Assembly (NCBI GenBank): GCA_016025055.1 | Contig: CP065590.1 | Span: 372,001-436,000, forward strand | Direction: 5' to 3' | Origin: Chryseobacterium indologenes | GTDB lineage: Bacteria > Bacteroidota > Bacteroidia > Flavobacteriales > Weeksellaceae | Length of the DNA stretch: 64,000 nucleotides | Part shown: positions 17,141 to 26,418 of the stretch, one piece after another | Layout of the letters: every line of letters begins with the position of its first letter | Numbering within the stretch: the stretch's first letter is position 1 | Made by a program: the position numbers and the translations under genes | Notes under the pieces: generated by a model | Seen by the model: the letters and a program-made list of their open reading frames with translations, nothing else | The model's database searches: none | Told to the model about the DNA's origin: nothing

Positions 17141-19342
17141 TTAATTTCCTAGTTCCAGCTGATTTTTAACAAGATTATAGTAATCCGATTTCCTGGAAAC
17201 AAGCTCCTCATGGCTCCCTTTCTCGACGATTTCTCCATGCTTCAACACAATAATCTGATCGGCATTTCTTACAGTAGAAAGTCTGTGCGCTACAATAACG
17301 GCTGTTTTTCCTTTAAAAAAGGACTGCAGATTGTCATGAATGATTTTTTCATTATCTGCATCAAGTGCGGAAGTGGCTTCATCAAAAAAAATAAAATAAG
17401 GATTTTTATATACTGCTCTTGCGATAAGTATCCGTTGTTTTTGCCCTCCTGAAATTCCGTTACCTGAAGCTCCTATTTTGGTTTTCAGTCCCAGGGGCAG
17501 CTCTTCAACAAATGATTTAATATTTGCGATATGCAATGCTTTTTCAAGTTTTTCATAATCTATATTTTCATCCCCGGCAGCAATATTTCTTTCTATAGTA
17601 TCAGAAAATATATAACCTTCCTGCATAACGGTTCCGCAGTTCTCCCTCAGATCTTTAGGTGAAATATCTTGAGCGTTCAAGTGATTAAAAAAACATCTCC
17701 TTCAACCGGTTCATAAAATTTCAGAAACATTTTGATAAGAGTCGTTTTTCCACTGCCGCTCGCCCCCCACTATTGCTGTTATTTTTCCTTCAGGAATAAA
17801 CAGATTGATATTTTTTAAAACATAAGGAGACCGAGGACCTTCGTATTGAAAAGATACATTTTTAAAATAAATTCCTCTTTCTATTCCGTTCTGCCGGGTA
17901 TATTTTTCACTTAATAAGGGTACATGATATTCTTTTTCTTCTTCAGCATAATCATGGACCTCGTGCAACCGCGATAAACTTAATTTAGCATCCTGTAAAG
18001 ACCGGAAAAACTGAATAAGCTCATTCACCGGCGAATTCATTTGTCCTATAATATAAGAAACACTTAATAACTCCCCCAATGTCATACTTCCCTTCACGAC
18101 AAAGGAGGCAGCGAGAAAGGTGACAATAATATTTTTGAGCTGATTGATGAATTCAAAGCCTGAAAGTTGTATCTGATCCAGTTTCAGGATTCTGATGTTA
18201 ACTTTTAATAGTTTTTGCTGTATTTCTTCCCACTTTTTTCGTTTGTAATTTTCAAACTGGTTAAGCTTCATCTCTGATACCCCATTAATGATCTCATAGA
18301 TAGATTCCTGATTTTCACTCCGCTGCTGAAAGCGGAAATAATCGAGCACTTTTCTTTTTTTCATCCAAAATAAAGACCATAAGACAGATATGGCAGTCAA
18401 TGCTACATAGACCAGTAGGATGGTAAAATCATAATACCAGAGAACACCGAAAAATACAGTAAAAGTAATGGCTGAAAATAAGGTAATAAGGCTTTGAGAA
18501 GTAAGAAAACTTTCTATTCGTTCATGATCCTGGATGCGTTGACTGAAATCTCCCATCAGTTTAGTATCAAAAAACTTAATGGGTAATTTTAAAAGCTTTT
18601 TCAGAAAGTCAGAAATAATACGGATATTGATATTGGTTCCTACGATCAGCATAATCCAGTTACGAAATATATTGAAAATAATATTTCCTAAGAAAAATGC
18701 CAATTGAGCAATAAGGATATATGATATGACGGAAAGGTCTTTTTTGCTGACACCCTCATCCATCAGTTTTTGGGTGAGAACAGGAAATACCAAGGTGGTT
18801 ATCGTTCCAAAAAGCAAAAGCAAAAGCATCTGAAGCATTTGCCTTTTATAAGGTTTCAGATGGTTCAGCAGGAATTTTACTGATATTTTTTTTTCCTGAC
18901 GGGAGGATTGTTTATAGAATTCTTCTGTGGGCTCCAAAAAAAGAACTACACCTTTTTCTTCACCTGAAATCCAGCTTTTTTTTAATTTTTCTTCAGACAG
19001 ATTAATATACCCATGCCCGGGATCCGCGATTTTAAACACTGGTTTACGGGTAAAAACATTTTTAGAGATCTTACGCAAAACCACAAAATGATTTTGGTTC
19101 CAATGGAGAATACACGGCAAAAGCGAATTGTCTACATATTTCAGCTGTGATTTGACAGCTACTGTTTTCATCCCTATTTTTTCCGCAGCTTCACAGATTC
19201 CTAATAACGAAACTCCTTCTTTGGTCATAAAGCTTTTATCCCTTAGATATTGCAGCCCAAAATCAACCCCGTAATGAGAGGCTATCATGGCGAGGCACGC
19301 GGGGCCACAATCCATTTGGTCATGTTGGGGAATAAAATTCAT
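17141..19342 (-). CDS. C39-peptidase ABC exporter (PCAT) of the RiPP cluster, two compensating frameshifts
   Basis: A peptidase-containing ABC transporter, about 733 residues, that would cut the leader after Gly-Gly and export the peptide across the inner membrane. Residues 1-150 are the C39 protease: Cys12 in [12 protein letters not shown], His85 in NQNHFVVL, Asp107 in ADPGHG. Residues 160-450 hold the membrane domain. The nucleotide-binding domain has IVG plus an out-of-frame [11 protein letters not shown] (Walker A), SGGQKQR (signature), [11 protein letters not shown] (Walker B) and VAHRLST (H loop). Walker A lies in a 70-base segment shifted by an extra base at the C6 run near 17763-17768 and restored by a missing base at the A7 run 17687-17693, so the two ends share one frame. 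Last gene of the operon. Confidence 0.85.
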
Positions 19343-19363
19343 GAAAACAGGTTGTTTAAAAAG

Positions 19364-20269
19364 TTATGTTGAGTCTGCATTTATTTCAGTTGAGAAAGTC
19401 CTTTTTATATCGTTATACAATGAATCAATAGCTGTAACAGAGGTATAATCTGCTGATCCGGCAATGAATTGCTGAAGTAAGTCTATGTTCCATTCCTGAC
19501 GATTTATACTGTTTTTTTTGAGTTGTACCCAGTATACGAAACTTTTCAAGTCATCATGCACGGCAGATTGTTTTTGAAGCACCTCATCAAAAGTACGGTC
19601 CAGAACTTCCTCTTTATTGCCGCACTGATCTAAAAAAGGGATGTATTCATTGGTAATCTGCGCCAGCATAAGCTTTCTTAATTTCTTTAAAGATTCAGAA
19701 TGATCTTCATAACAAAATTCTATATCCCGGTAACGCACTTTTTCAGAAAGCAATAGGCTTCTGTACAACAAATTAAAGATTTTACAGACATTCTCAGCAT
19801 TCTGTTCTTTCATTTCTATCCTTGATATATTATGCAGTTGCTGTATTTTATGATAGGATACGGAAGCATTATATTGTTCCAGTTTTTCATCCAGTAACAT
19901 GGTTTCATAAGTCTGTTGTTTTGCTAAAGAATAATCGCTTTTCTTATAACTTATAAAAGCCTGGATAGGTATGCTGATAAGATCATACAAATCTTTTTCT
20001 TCAGGTTGTAATGAGTCGCAGTCAATGTATTTTTTAGCACGAGTGATAAGCATTTCTGCTTTTTGAATATTCCCGGTACGTCCCTCGTTCAGCGCTTCAT
20101 GATAATTAAGGCTGTAAAAATTAAAAGCTTCTTTATCATCACACACAACATCTATGAGCTTATCCATTTCTTTTTGAAAAATGAAATCATCTTTATAGTG
20201 CACAAGATTAGCTGTGACCAGAATTTTATGCTGTTGCAGCAATGCAATGATATACTCACTATTTTCCAT
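19364..20269 (-). CDS. Unknown 301-aa protein of the RiPP cluster
   Basis: No family is recognised. The protein is predicted mostly helical, with repeated patterns such as FYSLNYHEALNEGRTGNIQKAE and SYKKSDYSLAKQQTYE that resemble degenerate TPR helices; no catalytic motif, signal peptide or membrane helix is seen. It begins five bases after the radical SAM gene stop and ends 21 bases before the exporter start, so it is inside the operon. A role as a scaffold or partner that brings the precursor to the maturase or exporter would fit its place but is inference. A remote link to RiPP-recognition proteins cannot be judged by eye. Confidence 0.7.
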   Translation of the reverse strand: MENSEYIIALLQQHKILVTANLVHYKDDFIFQKEMDKLIDVVCDDKEAFNFYSLNYHEALNEGRTGNIQKAEMLITRAKKYIDCDSLQPEEKDLYDLISIPIQAFISYKKSDYSLAKQQTYETMLLDEKLEQYNASVSYHKIQQLHNISRIEMKEQNAENVCKIFNLLYRSLLLSEKVRYRDIEFCYEDHSESLKKLRKLMLAQITNEYIPFLDQCGNKEEVLDRTFDEVLQKQSAVHDDLKSFVYWVQLKKNSINRQEWNIDLLQQFIAGSADYTSVTAIDSLYNDIKRTFSTEINADST

Positions 20270-20273
20270 TATT

Positions 20274-21622
20274 CTAACTCATTAAGTATTCTGTTCCTTT
20301 TTCCTGAGTAATATAATTAATGGCCAGTTTATCCTGAATATTGAATTTATTGGAAGGACAAGCTATAATGCCTTCTTCCCACGATTTAGGACATCCGCCA
20401 CCGCACACAGGAAACATTTTACAGGTGTGACATGGGTAACCTTTCTGATCGGTAAGTACAACATCGTTCCAGTTTTGCAGATGAAGTGAACCGAATTTCT
20501 GATCAATTTTAATATCTTTTATGTTACCCAATTTATGCTCTGTGCTTTCATATGCAGGAACGTAAGGAACTTCTGTACAGTTGTATATATTGCCAAATGC
20601 ATCTATTAATTCTGCATCCGGATTTGTAATCATGCAGAGTTCATGATTTCTCACAGGAAGAACGGATGGTGAAAAACCATATTTATACTGCTCCAGAATC
20701 CATTCTATTTCTTTTTCGGCAAATGTCTCTTTTTCCAGGGATACCAGATGAGCTTCATTTCCCCATGAGTGAATAGGTGCCACATAAAAGTGTGAAATTT
20801 TTTCGTGAAAGCCGTGTTCATGCATAAGTTGGAGCAAAGGAACTACTGATTGGTAATTGGTACGATCTACATTACATCTTATGGAAATACGCGCTCCCAG
20901 TTCTTTATAGTTTTCAATACTGAAAATATCTACTAAATTTTTAAAAATAAGATGAAATGAGTTTTCACCGGATTTTACAAATCTTCTTTTATCATGGAAT
21001 TCTGCAGTGCCATCTAAAGTCACCTCTATGGTTTTTACATCATGCTGATTAACCAATTCCAGAAATATGTTTTTTTCAACGCCAAGCCGTTGGTGGTCAT
21101 TTTAGCACTGTAATCAATACCCAACTCCGAACTTATTTCTTTTAACTTTCCCGTTACTTTTCTAAGGGTCTGGAGGCTCATCAAAGGCTCTCCTCCAAAC
21201 CAGCCGATCAGCAAAGCTCTGTAATCTTTCAAAGAAAGTTTATGCCTGATCCGCTCAATAAGTTTTTCATAATCTTTTGCCTGCAAATCATTTTTGGTGT
21301 GTTCCTGTCCGCAATAGTCACAGCCTAACTGGCAGTTTGAAGAGGGTTGTATCACCTGATAAAGGACATTATTAGTATCAATCATCATTTTATTTTCTTC
21401 GACAATTTCCATTAATTCATTTTCAAAAGAAGGAACTAAAATAAGTGCGGTAATCAGTTGATTCTTTATCTCCGCAGTAATGGTATCAAAGTGTCCGTTG
21501 ATCAGGGACTGGTAGTTTTCTTTTTGCAGAAGAAGAACTTTACAGCTTCTCGTCGAAAAGATCACATATTTATCTTCCGAAACCTGGGTAGAAACAGTAT
21601 AATGAGATAGTTTATAGTTCAT
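20274..21622 (-). CDS. Radical SAM/SPASM peptide maturase, one-base frameshift
   Basis: A 449-residue iron-sulfur enzyme once the frame is restored. The SAM-binding cluster motif is CQLGCDYC (Cys97, 101, 104), a C-x3-C-x2-C set, followed by WFGGEPLMS. After the break come VTLDGTAEFHDKRR and, in the last 120 residues, a SPASM region with CTEVPYVP, CHTCKMFPVCGGGCPKSW and IACPSN, which would hold extra 4Fe-4S clusters. Such enzymes crosslink or otherwise modify residues of ribosomal peptides, often cysteines. The break is at a T7 run (21070-21076); one more base gives LKKNIFLELVNQHDVKTI. The start at 21622 is chosen because the sequence from there matches the usual N-terminal peptide-binding region. 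Confidence 0.85.
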
Positions 21623-21710
21623 GGAATTCGCTTTTAAAATGAAAAGAAAAGTGTTCATAGTTTAGAGACATTAAACACAGTCGGTCTGTTGTACGTTTTG
21701 GTAGTGCGGG

Positions 21711-21854
21711 CTATTGCTTCGCCAGGCATCCGGAATTACATACCAGGTTAAGTGGTGCTGTACCTCCTTTTATTGAAGATAATTCTCCTTCTTTTAATGT
21801 TGTAACGTCTCCTGAAATTTTAGTCAGCAGGTTCTGTAATTTTGAATTTTTCAT
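21711..21854 (-). CDS. RiPP precursor peptide with GG leader
   Basis: A 47-residue peptide starting MKNSKLQNLLTKISG. The leader runs to residue 31 and ends LSSIKGG, the double-glycine site for the C39 exporter two genes downstream. The core would be TAPLNLVCNSGCLAKQ, 16 residues with Cys39 and Cys43 spaced C-x3-C. A longer frame opens upstream (to 21938) but adds residues unlike a leader. It is the first gene of a one-strand cluster, 88 bases before the maturase. Cysteine-to-residue thioether crosslinks are the commonest SPASM products on such cores; the actual modification is unknown. The leader is longer than the 18-residue leaders of the two peptides at 8.4-8.8 kb and is not similar to them. 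Confidence 0.8.
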   Translation of the reverse strand: MKNSKLQNLLTKISGDVTTLKEGELSSIKGGTAPLNLVCNSGCLAKQ

Positions 21855-21929
21855 TTTAATTAATTTTAGTAATTGGATGTTAGAATCATAGTTTTTAAAG
21901 TGATTAATTCTTTCGACTTTTTCACACTT

Positions 21930-21941
21930 TCCTTGCAAGGA
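21930..21941. promoter_or_regulatory. Perfect 12-bp palindrome upstream of the precursor gene
   Basis: TCCTTGCAAGGA is fully self-complementary and lies 76 bases before the precursor start, in the likely promoter or leader. It could be an operator for a dimeric regulator. No clean -33/-7 pair was found nearby, so its place relative to the promoter is unknown. Confidence 0.35.
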
Positions 21942-22047
21942 GTATTTATTAAATGTTTCGTTTGCATAGTACTCTACAAACTATTCCATTTGATAAAATC
22001 ATTTTAGAATCATGAATTGAAACCGGCTTCCATTAGATAAAGCAGTT

Positions 22048-22263
22048 TTATTTTTTCGGAGGAATGTTCTTGGGATCTTCGCTGGCTGAATCATTTATAG
22101 AAACAGCATCTCCGATGTTTCTGACTACATCGGAAGTATAAAGATGCTGCCTTTCAGAAGGATCTACAGCAGATCCGGAAAGATTCGGCTGATTTTCATA
22201 GCTGTATGAACTCACGAGTAATAAAGCCAAAATAAGTATAAAATAAAAATTAGCTTTTTCCAT
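22048..22263 (-). CDS. Small exported or membrane-anchored protein, unknown
   Basis: A 71-residue protein with one N-terminal hydrophobic segment (FYFILILALLLVSSYSY, residues 6-22) and a polar, acidic tail ending DPKNIPPKK. The frame extends further upstream, but the ATG at 22263 places a normal signal or anchor at the start. No family is recognised. It lies upstream of the RiPP precursor on the same strand, 193 bases away, and is divergent from the TPR/AraC regulator. It may be the first gene of the cluster or belong to the regulator; the sequence does not decide. Confidence 0.55.
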   Translation of the reverse strand: MEKANFYFILILALLLVSSYSYENQPNLSGSAVDPSERQHLYTSDVVRNIGDAVSINDSASEDPKNIPPKK

Positions 22264-22510
22264 AAAAATTAGTTTTGTTTTCTGTTTCGAAATGTATACA
22301 GGTAAAATGAAATTCACAAAATTTAAATTCAGCCGCGACACTATCAGAAAAAAAAATAATTATATATCGGCAAATAAGAATACTATAATGATAAAAAAAA
22401 TTACTAAAATCATAAATGAAAACTTATAACAATCTGTATTTAAATATTTTATATTTTTATCACCAATGAAAGAAAAATTTATTTATTTTTATATTGTTTT
22501 ACAGTTACAA

Positions 22511-24216
22511 ATGAACAATTTAAAGTATATTTTTCTAACATTATTCACTTTTGTAGGATTTTATACCACGCTGCATTCACAAAATACTCAAAAGAAAATC
22601 AGCAATACAAGTTATTCTGATCTGGAATTGGCTATAAAAAAATCAGAAAATAAACAGGACGAGCAATGGAAATATATTAATCATTTTATACAAAAAGCAA
22701 AAAAAGAGAAGAATACTGAAAAAACGAGAAGAGGATACGTCCTGGCTACTTTTAATAAGAGAGGGGATGCACAGATAGCATATGGTGACAGCGTTGTCAT
22801 TATGGCCCGCAAAATCAATGATAATAACCTTATCGGAGACAGTTATCTGTCCTTGGGAATGTCTTTTACAAACAATGAAAACTACCCTAAAGCATTAGAT
22901 GCTTTTGTTAAAGGATATAATTATATCAAAAAAAACAAAAACCCGTACTTAATTCACAGTGTGGAATACCAGATTGCCCAAACGAAATACTACCTCGGAC
23001 TCTATACTGAAGCTCATTCGCTGTTAACGGGTTGTGTCTCATTTTTCAGGAAACATCATGAAAAAATCGGGGATACCCACTATACCTATTATTATCTCTA
23101 TTCTTTGATATCACTGATTGAAACCAACAGTCATTTATCAAGCTTCAATGCCAATAAGGACCTGATACAAGAAGGATTAGAGTTTGTTAAAAAGCATCAG
23201 GATTTTGAAGAATATTACGCATACTTCATCTCTTCCCAGGGAACAGATTTTTATTATCAGAAAAAATATGCTCTGGCCTTACCAAAACTCCGGGAAGCCA
23301 TAAGGTTGTATAATGACTCATGGAAGCACCTGACCGATAAGTTTTATATCGGAATGTCATTGTGGAAACTGGAAAAAAAGAAGAAGCACTTCCCTATTTT
23401 TTATTGCTTGATCAAGAATATAACGAAACCAAAAAACTGGATCCTAAGTTCCGGCCTGCTTTTGAAATGCTTATCCGCTACTATTCGGAAAAGAATGACA
23501 CCAGCAAACAACTGGAATATACGGATAAGCTGATTCTTCTCGACAAAGCCTACGAAAAAGATTATAAATATCTCAATTCTACCTTAAACAAAGAGTATGA
23601 TACGAAAAAACTCTACGAGGAAAAAGAAATCCTGCAGGATCGTATTCACCGGGAAAGACTCATTTACATTACCCTCATTGGTTTTGGTCTTGTACTTATT
23701 ATATTCCTGACATTTTTACATCTTAAGTATAAACACAGGCATTTTTCCGGATCTTATGAAAAACTTACGGCAATTCAAGATGAAGAAATTGTGTATGGGA
23801 ACGAAGGAGCCAAAAGTAAAAACGATGAACCTATTATTGATGATCAACTGGGAATCAACCCTTTAATTGTCGAAAACGTTCTTAAAATACTGTCTGATTT
23901 TGAAAAAGAGAAACAGTTTTTAAAAAAAAACATCTCTCTTGCCGGCATGTCAAAATTGTGTGGAACGAATACCGTTTATCTTTCGAAAATCATCAATTTT
24001 TATAAGAAAAAAAGCTTCAATGAATACCTCAATGAACTGAGGCTCGATCATATTGTTTCCCAGTGGAAAAGCAAGCCCAAAACAAGATACATCAGCATTC
24101 AGAAAACAGCTGAAAATGCAGGCTACAATACCACTCAGACGTTTACAAAAAACTTTCAGGAGAAATACCATATTCCGCCTACTTATTTTCTGAACCAACT
24201 TAATAAGGAAAATTAA
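22511..24216 (+). CDS. TPR-membrane-AraC type regulator, one-base frameshift
   Basis: A 568-residue one-piece sensor-regulator. The N-terminus has a signal segment (YIFLTLFTFVGFYTTLHSQ), followed by tetratricopeptide-like repeats (about residues 40-380), a coiled stretch, one membrane helix (YITLIGFGLVLIIFLTFLHL), and a C-terminal AraC DNA-binding domain with LAGMSKLCGTNTVYLSKIIN and AGYNTTQTFTKNFQEKY. The first frame ends at 23533, while the second takes over at the A7 run 23373-23379 (one missing base), giving the join LEKKEEALPYFLLL. Such proteins read periplasmic signals in Bacteroidetes. It is divergent from the RiPP operon and could control it, but it is also convergent to the LytTR regulator, so its targets are uncertain. 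Confidence 0.8.
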
Positions 24217-24246
24217 TTCACCCGACGGCTGGCTTTTTAATCACGT

Positions 24247-25011
24247 TCAGGTATTCAACCAGGTTAAACAGCCTGCGATCTGTACTTTGCTGATAAAAAC
24301 CTCCGCATTTACTTCTGGTTCGGGTGAAAGTTTGAGTTCTACTTTCTGGCTTGAATGCTTGATAATTTCTGTGACCGCCTTTTTATTAATGATAAACTTA
24401 CGGTTTATTTTAAAGAAAATCTCAGGATTCAGTTTTTGAATGATATCTTTGATGGTGTCGTCATAAATGTACGTCTGATGGTCCTTAGTCGTTAGGAAAA
24501 GATATTTTCCCGATGCAAAAAAATAGGCTGTTTCATGTTCGTCGATTGACTTGAGCTTATTTCCCTCCCGTACCATAAAACGCTTCATCATTCCGGAGTC
24601 ATTGGTCTGATGTAAGGTAGACATCGACTTCAGGACCGGTTCCGGATCAAAATTATTCCGTATGGAAATAAACTTTTGCAGAGCTTGATGCAAATCGGCT
24701 TCCTCAAAAGGCTTTAAAAGATAATCAATAGTAAAATGTCTGAAAACCCTCATCGCATATTCATCAAATGCGGTAATAAAAATGATGGGGGTGAATAATT
24801 CTACATGCTCAAAAATTTCAAGACTCATCCCATCGCCCAAATGGATATCCATAAAGATGAGATCGGCAGCATCATTTTCGAAAAATTCAATTGCCTGCTT
24901 TTTTGAACGGAGAATAACGATTTCGGTAACAGGAACGATATCCTGATGATCTAAAAGATTCTTCAGATAATTCACAGCCAGCAATTCGTCTTCTATAATG
25001 GCAATTCTCAT
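24247..25011 (-). CDS. LytTR-family response regulator
   Basis: A 254-residue cytoplasmic regulator. The receiver domain has the acidic pair IIEDE at residues 4-8, the phosphoacceptor Asp in LIFMDIHLGDG (about position 55), the T/S-type FITAFDEYA, and the conserved Lys in YLLKPFE. The C-terminal LytTR DNA-binding domain follows with FMVREGNKLKSI, YFFASGKYLFLTT and FFKINRKFIINKKAV. The ATG at 25011 is chosen because it starts the receiver strand. A terminator ends only some 15 bases upstream of this start. The most likely partner is the LytS-type kinase at the other end of the same one-strand block. Confidence 0.9.
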   Translation of the reverse strand: MRIAIIEDELLAVNYLKNLLDHQDIVPVTEIVILRSKKQAIEFFENDAADLIFMDIHLGDGMSLEIFEHVELFTPIIFITAFDEYAMRVFRHFTIDYLLKPFEEADLHQALQKFISIRNNFDPEPVLKSMSTLHQTNDSGMMKRFMVREGNKLKSIDEHETAYFFASGKYLFLTTKDHQTYIYDDTIKDIIQKLNPEIFFKINRKFIINKKAVTEIIKHSSQKVELKLSPEPEVNAEVFISKVQIAGCLTWLNT

Positions 25012-25021
25012 AACCCTGCAA

Positions 25022-25063
25022 AAATACAAAAAAACCGCCAGAACGATCAAGTTCAAGCGGTTT
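25022..25063 (-). terminator. Terminator or attenuator between SusD and the response regulator
   Basis: On the minus strand AAACCGC (25063-25057) pairs with GCGGTTT (25038-25032), with inner GAAC/GTTC pairing, then a T tract reaching 25022 or so. It lies after the susD stop and just before the regulator ATG, so the regulator must be made by read-through or from a promoter inside susD. Confidence 0.75.
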
Positions 25064-25085
25064 CAGGGGTTGTTAATATGAAATG

Positions 25086-26415
25086 TTATAAATTAGGATT
25101 ATTCTTTTTCGCACTCATCGGATATTCTATGGTATATCTCGGATCATTCTGCTGAAGAATATATTCTTTGCCCAATACGGTATGTACAATTTTTTTCTGG
25201 TCGGCCCTTCTTAAATCAAACCATCTGTGACCTTCCATTGCAAATTCTCTGAACCTCTCATCCAGAATAAAATTCATGAAATCTGTTGTATTCATTCCAT
25301 TGATCTGGCTCTGAACAGAAGTATACCCTTCTGCAGTATATCTGTTTTTCAGCACCGGAAGTATTGCCTCTTTAGCCTCATCAAGTCGGTTTAGCTTTAA
25401 CAATGCTTCAGATTTGATAAAATATAATTCAGCAGTTCTGAAAGATACCCTGAAATCATTGCTTCCTCCTTTGATCGCCTTGTACCGGTTTTTTGCTTTT
25501 TTCAAAATAAATACCAAATCTTTTGTCTGTAGTCGTATTATATTTTGAAATCAATTCAGGAGAAGCAAAAATTACATTCTGAACACTGTTATTCAACGGA
25601 TTGTCCAATGCTAATATAGATTCCGCCGAAGCATAATGGTTGGGAGCGGTATTGGTGGTATTCAAATTACTAAGCTCTCCCTTTACAGCCAGTAACTCCT
25701 GCGAGTCATTCAATGCTTTATTCCAGTCTCCCTGATAGAGAGCCATTCTTGCGTTCAGTGCCATAAGAGCATTTTTGGAAAATTTATAATTATTTCCTGC
25801 TGTTTGCTGCTGTTCTACCATCAAGCCTTGAGCCTTTTCCATATCTGCATGAATCTGATTGTAAACCTGCTGCACTGTAGACGGCTTCAGCACCGCTTCC
25901 ATATCTGTTTCCAGGGTAATTGGAACTCCCCTGTCTGAAGACGCTGTAGCGTTATTATAAGGTTTTGCGTACAGATTGATCAGATCAAAATAAGAATAAG
26001 CACGCAATGCATAAGCTTCTGCCAGAATCTGGTTCTTTTCAGGAGAATCTTTCATCGTTTTACTTCCCTCGTTGATGGCCTGATTAAGGTAGAAAATTAC
26101 CGTATAAAAGTCGGCCCAATGAAATTCTTTTGTTTCAGCATCATAGTTACTGTCCTTCCACATGGCAAGTTCGCGGTAGTAAGGAAAATCGCTGGTATCT
26201 TCATCGATCACCATCTCATCTGTACGAAGTGCAGATAGAGATTTATGGATCGGATATTTGGCATATGCAGAGGTAAGTATTTTTCTGTAATCCTCAACAC
26301 TGGTTGGGATCACTTTTCCTTCCGGCTGTATATCCAGGAAGCGATCACATCCAATACTGGTAAAACTAATGAATGCCAGTGCAACGAATGTAGTTATTTT
26401 TCTCATTTTTTTCAA
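25086..26415 (-). CDS. SusD/RagB-family lipoprotein, one-base frameshift
   Basis: The outer-surface lid protein that partners the SusC-type pore encoded just upstream (3-base gap). With the frame restored it has 442 residues. A lipoprotein signal is present, ITTFVALAFISFTSIGCDR, with Cys at about 23. The N-terminal SusD motif FLDIQPEGKVIPTSVEDYRKIL, the helical AYALRAYSYFDLINLYAKPY segment, and the late EGHRWFDLRRAD block are typical. The break is at a T6 run (25489-25494) where one base too many shifts the frame; removal gives FEKSKNRYKAIKGGSND. The ligand is not shown by sequence; the neighbouring protease points to peptides. Confidence 0.85.
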
Positions 26416-26418
26416 GTT

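Noticed and set aside
17141..19342. Genuine pseudogene status for the exporter
   Set aside because: The two shifts compensate each other, both lie in homopolymers, and all motifs are intact, so error is more likely than decay.
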